64,000 bases of DNA, from contig WGNF01000008.1 in NCBI GenBank assembly GCA_016124615.1, positions 425,563 through 489,562 on the forward strand, given 5' to 3'. The notes under the pieces are model-generated. The model did not search any database and was not told the DNA's origin. It was given only the letters and a program-made list of their open reading frames with translations. Shown here piece by piece: positions 40,621 to 50,308 of the stretch (positions are counted from its first letter, which is position 1; the number at the start of each line of letters is the position of its first letter). This stretch comes from Paracoccaceae bacterium. GTDB lineage: Bacteria > Pseudomonadota > Alphaproteobacteria > Rhodobacterales > Rhodobacteraceae. Made by a program: the position numbers and the translations under genes.

Positions 40621-42375
40621 ATGGCACGGATTCTGATCACCTCGGCGATCCCCTACATCAACGGCATCAAGCATCTGGGCAACCTTGTCGGCAGCCAGTT
40701 GCCCGCCGACCTGACCGCCCGCTATCTGCGCGCCCGGGGGCATGAGGTAATGTTCATCTGCGCCACCGACGAACACGGCACCCCGGCCGAACTGGCGGCC
40801 GCCAAGGCCGGCAAGCCGGTGGAACAATACTGCGCCGAAATGCACGAGGTGCAGAAGGAACTGGGCGCCGGGTTCCGGCTGTCCTTCGACCATTTCGGCC
40901 GCTCGTCGTCGCTGCGCAACCGCGCCCTGACCCAGCACTTCGCCGGCCGTCTGGCCGACGCCGGGCTGATCGCCGAGGTCTCGGAAAAGCAGGTCTATTC
41001 CCATGCCGACGCCCGTTTCCTGCCCGACCGCTATATCGAGGGTACCTGCCCGAACTGCGGCTATGACAAGGCCCGCGGCGATCAGTGCGAGAATTGCACC
41101 AAGCAATTGGACCCGACCGACCTGATCAACCCGCGGTCCGCCATTTCCGGCTCCACCGATCTGGAAATCCGCGAGACCAAGCACCTTTACCTGCGCCAGT
41201 CGGCGCTGAAGGGGCAGTTGCGCGACTGGATCCTGTCGAAGACCAAGCCCGACGCCGACGGCAACCCGGCCTGGCCGGTCCTGACCACCTCGATCGCGCT
41301 GAAATGGCTGGACGATGGCGAGGGTCTGCAGGACCGCGGCATCACCCGCGACCTGTACTGGGGCGTGCCGGTGAAGAAGGGCACCGAGGATTGGCCGGGG
41401 ATGGAGGGCAAGGTATTCTACGTCTGGTTCGACGCGCCGATCGAATACATCGCCGCCACCGCCGAATGGGCCGATGCGCAGGGCCTGCCCGACGCCGCCT
41501 GGCAACGCTGGTGGCGCACCGACAAGGGCGCCGCAGACGTGCGCTACATCGAGTTCATGGGCAAGGACAACGTGCCCTTCCACACCCTTTCGTTCCCCGC
41601 CACCATCCTCGGCGCGAACCATGACGGGGCCGAGCCGTGGAAGCTGGTCGATTACATCAAGTCGTTCAACTACCTGAACTATGATGGCGGCCAGTTCTCC
41701 ACCAGTCAGGGCCGCGGCGTGTTTATGGATCAGGCACTCAGCATCCTGCCCGCCGACTACTGGCGCTGGTGGCTCTTGTCGCACGCCCCCGAAAGCTCTG
41801 ACAGCGAGTTCACCTGGGAGAATTTCCAGGCCTCGGTGAACAAGGACCTTGCCGACGTGCTGGGCAACTTCGTCAGCCGCATCACCAAGTTCTGCCGGTC
41901 GAAATTCGGCGAGGTGGTGCCCGAGGGCGGCGCGCCTGGCCCGCGCGAGGCGGCGCTGATCGACGAGCTGACCACCCGCATCCGCGCCTATGAGGCCAAC
42001 ATGGAGGCGATGGAGGTGCGCAAGGCCGCCGCCGAGCTGCGCGCGATCTGGGTCGCGGGCAACGAATACCTGCAATCCGCCGCGCCCTGGACGGTGGTGA
42101 AAACCGACCCCGAGGCCGCCGCCGCGATGGTCCGCCTGTCGCTGAACCTCACCCGGCTCTACGCCGTGCTGTCGGCCCCCTTCATCCCCGACGCCGCCGC
42201 CTCGACAATGGCGGCGATGGGCTGCGACGACTGGACCTGGCCCACCGACATCGCCGCCGCGCTGACCCTGCTGCCCCCCGGCCACGCCTTCACCGTGCCC
42301 GAAGTGCTGTTCCGCAAGATCACTGACGAGGAGCGGGCGGACTGGCAGGCGCGGTTTTCAGGGGTGCGGACGTAG
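40621..42375 (+). CDS. metG: Methionine--tRNA ligase
   Basis: [24 protein letters not shown] (HIGH region), [17 protein letters not shown] zinc knuckle. Confidence 0.97.
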   Translation: MARILITSAIPYINGIKHLGNLVGSQLPADLTARYLRARGHEVMFICATDEHGTPAELAAAKAGKPVEQYCAEMHEVQKELGAGFRLSFDHFGRSSSLRNRALTQHFAGRLADAGLIAEVSEKQVYSHADARFLPDRYIEGTCPNCGYDKARGDQCENCTKQLDPTDLINPRSAISGSTDLEIRETKHLYLRQSALKGQLRDWILSKTKPDADGNPAWPVLTTSIALKWLDDGEGLQDRGITRDLYWGVPVKKGTEDWPGMEGKVFYVWFDAPIEYIAATAEWADAQGLPDAAWQRWWRTDKGAADVRYIEFMGKDNVPFHTLSFPATILGANHDGAEPWKLVDYIKSFNYLNYDGGQFSTSQGRGVFMDQALSILPADYWRWWLLSHAPESSDSEFTWENFQASVNKDLADVLGNFVSRITKFCRSKFGEVVPEGGAPGPREAALIDELTTRIRAYEANMEAMEVRKAAAELRAIWVAGNEYLQSAAPWTVVKTDPEAAAAMVRLSLNLTRLYAVLSAPFIPDAAASTMAAMGCDDWTWPTDIAAALTLLPPGHAFTVPEVLFRKITDEERADWQARFSGVRT

Positions 42376-42430
42376 GGGCGGGAGTCGCCACTGGGTGCGG
42401 GGCGGCGGGGTGAGCAAGGGGCTACGGCTG

Positions 42431-42604
42431 CTAGACTTCCTTTTGAAAAACATAGGGAGCGCATTGAGCCCGGTTCCCCACACCCCTCCGTTCGAGCACG
42501 ATGAGCACGTAGAGCACGATGAGTACGATGAGTACGATGAGTACTGTCTTCCAGCTCCAACCCATTGTTAACGCTACAAAATATAACGAGACACAACGCA
42601 TCAT
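42431..42604 (-). CDS. Hypothetical hydrophobic micropeptide (IVL-repeat transmembrane segment); coding status uncertain
   Basis: ATGATG at 42604 reads MMRCVSLYFVALTMGWSWKTVLIVLIVLIVLYVLIVLERRGVGNRAQCAPYVFQKEV. Hydrophobic core comes from 9-bp tandem repeats; no clear Shine-Dalgarno. Confidence 0.2.
   Translation of the reverse strand: MMRCVSLYFVALTMGWSWKTVLIVLIVLIVLYVLIVLERRGVGNRAQCAPYVFQKEV
42494..42547. repeat. 9-bp tandem repeat, six units (GAGYACGAT consensus)
   Basis: gagcacgat gagcacgta gagcacgat gagtacgat gagtacgat gagtactgt. Confidence 0.95.
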
Positions 42605-42610
42605 AGACGT

Positions 42611-42635
42611 CAAATTGCGTAGTTTGACGCAATAT
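42611..42635. promoter_or_regulatory. Overlapping inverted repeats, possible operator or alternative hairpins
   Basis: GTCAAA..TTTGAC overlapped by ATTGCGT..ACGCAAT within gtcaaattgcgtagtttgacgcaat. Confidence 0.4.
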
Positions 42636-42693
42636 GATACTATGAGATCGTCACATACAGCTACTTATGAGTCGATATAAATTATCTAACTCA

Positions 42694-42721
42694 TTGATTT
42701 AACATACAAAAGACGTATATT
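42694..42721 (+). promoter_or_regulatory. Candidate sigma-70-like promoter for the orphan island gene
   Basis: TTGATT-N16-TATATT in AT-rich DNA. Confidence 0.4.
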
Positions 42722-42727
42722 GATACT

Positions 42728-42924
42728 GCGAGGCGAGAGAGGTCCACACTACTCGCGATACTCGAAGTCTTCGGCGTCCAAAACCGGAGGCGGGGTGCAG
42801 GCTTCCACACCCTGCACCCCTCAAGATGGCTGAACGGCCTCTACACTCCGGAGTCCAAATCCGGAAAACGGCTAGCGCAGTACGCCACATACCGCGCTAG
42901 CCACACAATCAAAGGATACCGGAC
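42728..42924 (+). ncRNA. Candidate structured leader RNA or small RNA upstream of the orphan gene
   Basis: Perfect 10-bp hairpin 42792-42820 (GGGGTGCAGG/CCTGCACCCC) and 9-bp hairpin 42870-42902 (GGCTAGCGC/GCGCTAGCC); direct repeat GTCCAAA[A/T]CCGGA at 42776 and 42853. Confidence 0.35.
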
Positions 42925-43452
42925 ATGGCGAAGAAATCAAAGATATCAATCCAGATTGAGGCCCTTCGAGCGGAGCTCTGGCCAAACGTTGGAGACCTGC
43001 CAGTTTGGAGTCGCAAAAGCTCAGACGGATATACCACCGTCCCACGTACCCTGTCGCAAATAGGGGCAATTGCAGACGCCCTCTCCGGAAAGGGAAAACC
43101 ACTGATGCAAACGTATCTGGAATTGTGGTGCCGCGTCTATGACGACGGCTTTGTAAATCTAAGCAAACAACAGGAAATCGCCTTTTCGTCCGGCTTCTCT
43201 GGTCAGCGGGCGGTCGCTACATGGCGGGAACGGATGAAGCGTCTAAAAGAATTGGACTTCATTGATATTAAGGAGGGCCCGTCTGGCCCCTTGAGTTACG
43301 CACTCATGTTCAATCCATATTGGACCGTTGCTAAGCACAAAGCAGCCAAAACGGCGAATTTTCCACAGGATCGCTATTCTGCGTTGTTCGAGCGCGCACT
43401 AGAAATTGGAGCAAGCGACTTGGCAGAATACACCAAGGCCCCAGCCCAATAA
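42925..43452 (+). CDS. Orphan protein, possible winged-helix / replication-initiator-like, uncharacterised
   Basis: Intact 175-aa ORF in lower-GC DNA with aaagga ribosome-binding site 8-14 nt upstream; atypical codon usage compared with neighbours. Confidence 0.8.
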   Translation: MAKKSKISIQIEALRAELWPNVGDLPVWSRKSSDGYTTVPRTLSQIGAIADALSGKGKPLMQTYLELWCRVYDDGFVNLSKQQEIAFSSGFSGQRAVATWRERMKRLKELDFIDIKEGPSGPLSYALMFNPYWTVAKHKAAKTANFPQDRYSALFERALEIGASDLAEYTKAPAQ

Positions 43453-45252
<1,800 letters not shown>

Positions 45253-45395
45253 GATGCGGCGGTATGGCAGGTTTTTCAGGCCGGTCAAGGCGGCTCGCGG
45301 GCGCGTCACGGTGCCTCGCCGGTGGCTTCGGGCTTGACCTTCCCGTGGCGGGAAGGCGCAGTCTGCGCGGCGCCAGATTCACGAAAGGACCGGCC

Positions 45396-45602
45396 ATGAC
45401 CCAGATGACGAAACTCTCCATCCCCGAGATGACTTGCGGCCACTGCAAGGCGACCGTCGAACGCGCCATCGCGGGTCAGGACGCCGCCGCCAAGGTGGCG
45501 GTGGATCTTGACGCGCACACGGTTGCGGTGGAAAGCGCGGCCCCGGTCGCGGCGCTGATCAAGGCGCTGGCGGATGAGGGTTATCCGGCCGAGGTGATCT
45601 GA
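45396..45602 (+). CDS. Heavy-metal-associated domain protein (CopZ-like)
   Basis: IPEMTCGHCKATVERAI (MxCxxC) in a 68-aa protein. Confidence 0.88.
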   Translation: MTQMTKLSIPEMTCGHCKATVERAIAGQDAAAKVAVDLDAHTVAVESAAPVAALIKALADEGYPAEVI

Positions 45603-45840
45603 GCCGGAAAGGCGGCGCGAATCACCCCTTGCGCCGCCGCCTGCCGGCCCGCCGCCGCCCGTGCGCGCCATCTAGTGTCGCACCGGCGCGCGGGCACATC
45701 CTCTGCGACGCCCGGCGCCATCGTCACATGGGTGAGGGTCGCGTTGTAATGCGCGGAAAAAACTGGCATTGTTCTGCAATCGACAGCTCATGCGCCAGCA
45801 GGGGACGAACCCTTGCGGCAATTCGGAAAGAGGCAAACTG

Positions 45841-46143
45841 ATGAAGATGATCCTGTTGGCATTCGTGCTGACCATTCTGTGTGCATCCCTGGTCGAGGCC
45901 GGACCGATCGGGTCCGCCTGCCTGCGATCGGGCAACAGCAACGCATCGCCCGCGCTTTGCGGCTGCATCCAGCGGGTCGCCGATCTGACGCTGCAACGGG
46001 CCGACCAGCGCCGCGCCGCCGGGTTCTTCCAGGATCCCGACAAGGCGCAGGAAGTCCGCATGTCGAAGTCGGACGACGACAACGCCTTCTGGCAGCGTTA
46101 CAGCAACTTCGGCACCGCCGCCGCTGCCAACTGCGGCGGCTGA
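45841..46143 (+). CDS. Small secreted uncharacterised protein
   Basis: Signal peptide MKMILLAFVLTILCASLVEA; gaaagaggc RBS-like sequence; 100 aa. Confidence 0.7.
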   Translation: MKMILLAFVLTILCASLVEAGPIGSACLRSGNSNASPALCGCIQRVADLTLQRADQRRAAGFFQDPDKAQEVRMSKSDDDNAFWQRYSNFGTAAAANCGG

Positions 46144-46145
46144 GC

Positions 46146-46760
46146 CTAGCGAAACGCGGGCCCGTGGGCCCAGATCGTCAGCGAAAACCGCTCTCCCCCG
46201 GTCACCGGGGTGACGCGGTGCAAGACGAAGGCCGGAAACAGGATCGCCGCGCCGACCGTTCGCGGCGCCTCATGGGCAGTGCCATGCGGCCAAAGTTCCA
46301 GCCCGCCCCCGACGTAACCCTCAGGCTCTGACAACTGCACCACCAGCGTCAGCTTGCGGCGGCGGGCCAGCGGGCCCTCGCCAATGTCGGCGTGCCAGCC
46401 GAAATGGCCCTGCCGCTCGGCGCCATAGCGCGCCACCTGCGCGCTTTCGGCAAACTCGTCGATCGCAAAGCCGAAATGGTCGCGGTTGACCTTGGCGACC
46501 AGCGCCACCAGCCGGTCGGTGACCCAGCCCGCGGCGGGCCGGTCATCCAGCCAGGCCACTTCTGCGCGCCGGGTGGCGGCGTCGCTGACGCCGCGCACAA
46601 GCCCCGCCTCGCGCATCGGCCCATCGGCCGCCAGCGCAGTGATGCGCGCACAGTCTTCGGGGGAAAACGCGTCAGGAACGGCGAAAGGGGCCAGCAGGAT
46701 CGGGCACTCCGGTAAAGCAGGCCGCCTGATGCGCCCTGCCCGCCCGCCTTGCGCGCGCAT
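46146..46760 (-). CDS. 2OG-Fe(II) oxygenase
   Basis: FGWHADIGEG...HRVTPVTGGERFSLTIWAHGP (HxD...H). Start codon uncertain. Confidence 0.82.
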   Translation of the reverse strand: MRAQGGRAGRIRRPALPECPILLAPFAVPDAFSPEDCARITALAADGPMREAGLVRGVSDAATRRAEVAWLDDRPAAGWVTDRLVALVAKVNRDHFGFAIDEFAESAQVARYGAERQGHFGWHADIGEGPLARRRKLTLVVQLSEPEGYVGGGLELWPHGTAHEAPRTVGAAILFPAFVLHRVTPVTGGERFSLTIWAHGPAFR

Positions 46761-46817
46761 TCGCGACGCCGATGTCGCAATCCGGCGCGAGCCGCTGCGG
46801 CATCCCGCCGAACGCAA

Positions 46818-46841
46818 AAGGCCCCGCCGGGGCGGGGCCTT
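46818..46841 (-). terminator. Rho-independent terminator of rpmB
   Basis: AAGGCCCCGCC-GG-GGCGGGGCCTT followed on the minus strand by TTTTGCG. Confidence 0.8.
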
Positions 46842-46862
46842 ACCGAATGCTCGGCAAAAGGA

Positions 46863-47150
46863 TCAGGCCGCGACTTGGGCCTTGGCGATCTCTTTCTTGA
46901 TCTTCAGCGCCTTTTCCGACAGTTCGTCGTCGCTCGCCTTGGCAAGGAACGCATCCAGCCCGCCGCGGTGATCGACCGTGCGCAGCGCCGCCGCCGAAAC
47001 GCGCAGCTTGAACGACTGCCCCAGGATGTCGGAAATCATCGTGACATCATTCAGGTTCGGCAAGAACCGACGCCGGGACTTGTTGTTGGCGTGGCTGACT
47101 TTGTTGCCCGACATCGGGCCCTTACCGCTCAGTTCGCAAACGCGCGACAT
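46863..47150 (-). CDS. rpmB: 50S ribosomal protein L28
   Basis: [33 protein letters not shown]. Confidence 0.98.
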   Translation of the reverse strand: MSRVCELSGKGPMSGNKVSHANNKSRRRFLPNLNDVTMISDILGQSFKLRVSAAALRTVDHRGGLDAFLAKASDDELSEKALKIKKEIAKAQVAA

Positions 47151-47222
47151 CGTCGTGTTCCTTGTTCTCTTAAACGCAGAAGGCGCCGCAGGGGGCGGCG
47201 CACCGAATTCCATCCGCGCCGT

Positions 47223-48173
47223 TTAGGGGGATTCCCGGCGAAGGTCAAGCGGGTCCGCCACAGAAACGCCTGCCGCAGGAATTGCCCCAAGTGCGCGCAT
47301 CTCGTCAAGCAGCCAGATGCGGAAGGCGCGGATCGCCGGGGCGTTGCGCCGCCGCTCGGGGCAGACCAGCCAGACAGAGATGTCTTCCTCGGCAACGATG
47401 TCGAACGGCTGCACCAGCATCCCCCGCTCCAGCGCGTCGCGAAAATAGACCGGGGTCAGCAGGCAGACGCCCTGCCCGGCCTGCGCCGCCTGCGCCTCAA
47501 GGATCTGGGTGCCCAGCCATGAGGCGTCGGGCGGGCCGGGCGGCGGCGGCGCGACCCCGGCCGCCGCGAACCAGTAGGCCCAGGCCGGATCCGAGGCGTC
47601 GATCCGGTTCACCCGCAGCAGGTCGGCCGGGTGGTGAAACGGCCCGTGCTCGGCCGCGAACCCCGCGCTCATCATCGGGGTGTAGATCGAGCGCATCAGT
47701 CGGTCGGCATGCAGCCCCGGCCATTTGCCCTTGCCCGCCCGGATCGCAAGGCTCGCCTCGCCCGCCAGCAGGTCGACAAAGCTGTGGTTGATGTCGATGC
47801 GGGTGCCGATCTTCGGGTGGGCGATCTGGAACCCGCCCAGCCGCGGTGCAAGGATCGCCGTGGCAAAGGTGGCCAGCGCGCTGATCACCAGCACCTCGGC
47901 GCTTTGGTGCCGGGCGGTGGCAAAGGCGTCGCGCAGAATATCCATCGCCTCGCTGGCCCCGGCGGCCAGACGCAGCCCCTCTGCCGTCAGGATGACGCCA
48001 CGGGCCCGGCGCTGAAACAGCGGGCTGCCCACCCGGTCCTCCAGCACCTTGATCTGATAGGAAACGGCGGCCTGCGTCATCCCCAGCTCGTCCGCCGCGC
48101 GGGTGAAACTGCCATGCCGCGCCGCCGCCTCGAAGGCGCGGATGGCGGCAAGCGGGGGCAGCGGCGGACGCAT
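47223..48173 (-). CDS. LysR family transcriptional regulator (GcvA-like)
   Basis: PPLAAIRAFEAAARHGSFTRAADELGMTQAAVSYQIKVLEDRVGSPLFQR. Confidence 0.93.
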   Translation of the reverse strand: MRPPLPPLAAIRAFEAAARHGSFTRAADELGMTQAAVSYQIKVLEDRVGSPLFQRRARGVILTAEGLRLAAGASEAMDILRDAFATARHQSAEVLVISALATFATAILAPRLGGFQIAHPKIGTRIDINHSFVDLLAGEASLAIRAGKGKWPGLHADRLMRSIYTPMMSAGFAAEHGPFHHPADLLRVNRIDASDPAWAYWFAAAGVAPPPPGPPDASWLGTQILEAQAAQAGQGVCLLTPVYFRDALERGMLVQPFDIVAEEDISVWLVCPERRRNAPAIRAFRIWLLDEMRALGAIPAAGVSVADPLDLRRESP

Positions 48174-48177
48174 GATC

Positions 48178-48194
48178 CATAAACTCCACTTATG
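48178..48194. promoter_or_regulatory. Candidate LysR-type operator
   Basis: CATAA-actccac-TTATG inverted repeat immediately upstream of the LysR start in a divergent intergenic region. Confidence 0.35.
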
Positions 48195-48277
48195 CCATAA
48201 GGGCCCGGTTCGATTGGTGCCGCAGCCCCGGCAGAGGTACAACAAGGCCCATAAAACCAGAACAAGGCGCGCCTGTC

Positions 48278-48448
48278 ATGACCCTCTGCATCGCCCCCAC
48301 CCAAAGCAAGCCCAGTTTATGGCAAAGGGCGCTGAACCTGCACCCCGGCCAACCCGCAAAACCACCGCAGCAGCCCTGGCTCGACCTGCGCGACCTTACC
48401 CCGCTGTCGGGCCATCTGCTGCGCGACATCGGCCTCAACCGCGGCTGA
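48278..48448 (+). CDS. DUF1127-like small protein (56 aa)
   Basis: MTLCIAPTQSKPSLWQRALNLHPGQPAKPPQQPWLDLRDLTPLSGHLLRDIGLNRG; LLRDIGL motif; divergent from the LysR gene. Too short for the supplied ORF track. Confidence 0.6.
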   Translation: MTLCIAPTQSKPSLWQRALNLHPGQPAKPPQQPWLDLRDLTPLSGHLLRDIGLNRG

Positions 48449-48456
48449 GGCTGCGA

Positions 48457-49434
48457 TCAACCCCGCCCCAACTGTGCCAGCATCGCCTCGGCTGCCGCGG
48501 CGGGGGTCAGCCGCCCGGCCTCCACCTCGTCCCCCAGCCGGTGCAGCGCGTCGCGCGCCGGGCCGGGACGGGTCAGGGCCGCCAGCAGGCCCGCCCGCAC
48601 CTCTTCCTCGAACCAGCGGCGGGCCTGTTCGGCGCGCGCGGCCGCGAAATGCCCCGTCTCGCGGCGCCAGCCGACCAGCGCCTGCATCTCGGCCCAGGCC
48701 GTCGCCAGCCCCTCGCCCGCCACCGCCGAAACGCACATCGCCTTGGGAAAGCCCTCGGGGTCCTGCGGGCGGCGGCGCAACAGCCGCAGCGCCCCGGCAT
48801 AATCCGCCATCGTCCGCAGCGCCGCCGGCTTCAGTGCGCCATCCGCCTTGTTCACCAGGATCAGGTCGGCCATCTCCATGATGCCGCGCTTGACGCCCTG
48901 CAACTCGTCGCCCCCGGCCGGGGCCAGCAGCAGCACGAAAAGGTCGGACATTCCCGCCACCATCGTTTCCGACTGGCCGACCCCCACCGTCTCGATCAGC
49001 ACCACGTCGAACCCCGCCGCCTCGCACAGCGCCACCGCCTCGCGCGTGCGGCGGGCCACGCCGCCCATCTGCGCCTGACTGGGGCTGGGGCGGATGAAGG
49101 CGCGCGGATCGCGGCTCAGATGTTCCATCCGGGTCTTGTCGCCGAGGATCGAGCCGCCGGACCGGGCCGAGGACGGATCGACCGCCAGCACCGCCACCCG
49201 CAACCCCTGCCCGGTCAGCATCAGCCCGAACGCCTCGATGAAGGTCGACTTGCCCACCCCCGGCGTGCCCGACAGGCCGATCCGCAGCGCCTGCCGGTCA
49301 TGCCCCAGCGCATCCAGCAGCGCCACCGCGCGCGCCCGGTGATCGGCCCGCCCGCTTTCCACCAGCGTGATCGCCCGCGCCAGCGCGCGCCGGTCGCCCG
49401 CCCGCAGCCGTTCTGCCAGATCGTGTTCGGTCAT
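48457..49434 (-). CDS. meaB: Methylmalonyl-CoA mutase-associated GTPase MeaB
   Basis: [39 protein letters not shown]. Confidence 0.93.
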   Translation of the reverse strand: MTEHDLAERLRAGDRRALARAITLVESGRADHRARAVALLDALGHDRQALRIGLSGTPGVGKSTFIEAFGLMLTGQGLRVAVLAVDPSSARSGGSILGDKTRMEHLSRDPRAFIRPSPSQAQMGGVARRTREAVALCEAAGFDVVLIETVGVGQSETMVAGMSDLFVLLLAPAGGDELQGVKRGIMEMADLILVNKADGALKPAALRTMADYAGALRLLRRRPQDPEGFPKAMCVSAVAGEGLATAWAEMQALVGWRRETGHFAAARAEQARRWFEEEVRAGLLAALTRPGPARDALHRLGDEVEAGRLTPAAAAEAMLAQLGRG

Positions 49435-49577
49435 CGCCGCCTCAGCCTCCCGACGGCGGAGCGCCGCCGAAACCGCACCAACCCCGCGCAACATCGCGCG
49501 AGCGCCGGACCCGAGGGGTTTCTTGCCCCGGCCGGGCAGTGTATGTCCAGCCCGCAGGACGACAACGCGAGCCCCCC

Positions 49578-50306
49578 ATGCCCCTCCTTCGCCGGATCAT
49601 CGCCGTCTTCGCCCTTTCGCTGCTCGCCAGCGCCTCTGCGGCCGCCGCCGCCGAGGTACGCGACACCGCCGTCTTCGACTTCTACGTTCGCAGCTTCCGC
49701 GCCGGCATTCTGGTCTTCAACGGCGTGCAGTCGGGAAACTACTACGCTGTCAACGGCCGTTTCGCCACCGCCGGGCTGCTCTCGCTGGTCAAGTCGATGC
49801 GGTATGACGCGACGGTGACCGGCAGCATCGTCGATGGCGTGCCGCGCCCCGACACCTATACCCTGACCGTCAACGCCGGTCACGACCAACATACCGAAAC
49901 CATGAGCTACACCAACGGCAAGCCGCAGGGGCTGGTGCGCAGCCCGGCCCGCGCCCCAGACCCCGGCGCCCTCGACCCCGCCAGCCAGGGCGGCACGGTC
50001 GACACGCTGACCGCGATCTACGAAACCATGCGCGAGATGCCCGAGGCCGAGGCCTGCACCGCCACGATCGCCATGTACGACGGCACCCGCCACGCCAGCC
50101 TCAGGCTCTGGCCCGCCGACGGCGGCGGCGGCACGCTGGCCTGCAACGGCGAATACCGCCGGGTCGCGGGCTATTCCGCCAAGGACATGGAACACCCGGC
50201 CTTTCCGTTCCGCATGACCTATGCCGCCACCGCCGATGGCATGGTTCAGGTCGACCGCGTCGACATGGACTCGATCTACGGCACCGCGAGCCTGAAGCGG
50301 CGCTAG
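49578..50306 (+). CDS. DUF3108 domain-containing secreted protein
   Basis: Signal peptide; [35 protein letters not shown] pattern. Confidence 0.8.
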   Translation: MPLLRRIIAVFALSLLASASAAAAAEVRDTAVFDFYVRSFRAGILVFNGVQSGNYYAVNGRFATAGLLSLVKSMRYDATVTGSIVDGVPRPDTYTLTVNAGHDQHTETMSYTNGKPQGLVRSPARAPDPGALDPASQGGTVDTLTAIYETMREMPEAEACTATIAMYDGTRHASLRLWPADGGGGTLACNGEYRRVAGYSAKDMEHPAFPFRMTYAATADGMVQVDRVDMDSIYGTASLKRR

Positions 50307-50308
50307 GG

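Noticed and set aside
42494-42547. Tandem repeat considered as a CRISPR array
   Set aside because: Units are 9 bp and contiguous with no spacers; no cas genes nearby.
42159-42632. Minus-strand 157-aa ORF MRQTTQFDVYD... overlapping the metG 3' end
   Set aside because: More than half lies antisense to metG and the rest is repeat-derived THR/RTH low complexity; no support for coding.
42728-42924. tRNA or tmRNA-like gene in the island leader
   Set aside because: No cloverleaf, no GGTTCGAATCC-type T-arm and no CCA-compatible acceptor stem found by eye.
42376-43452. Retron or complete mobile element in the AT-rich island
   Set aside because: No reverse transcriptase, integrase or transposase frame is present; only one intact protein-coding gene is supported.
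45611-45638. GGCGGCGC/GCGCCGCC dyad after the CopZ-like gene
   Set aside because: Could be a terminator, but the 12-nt loop and high local GC make it weak; left out of the feature list.
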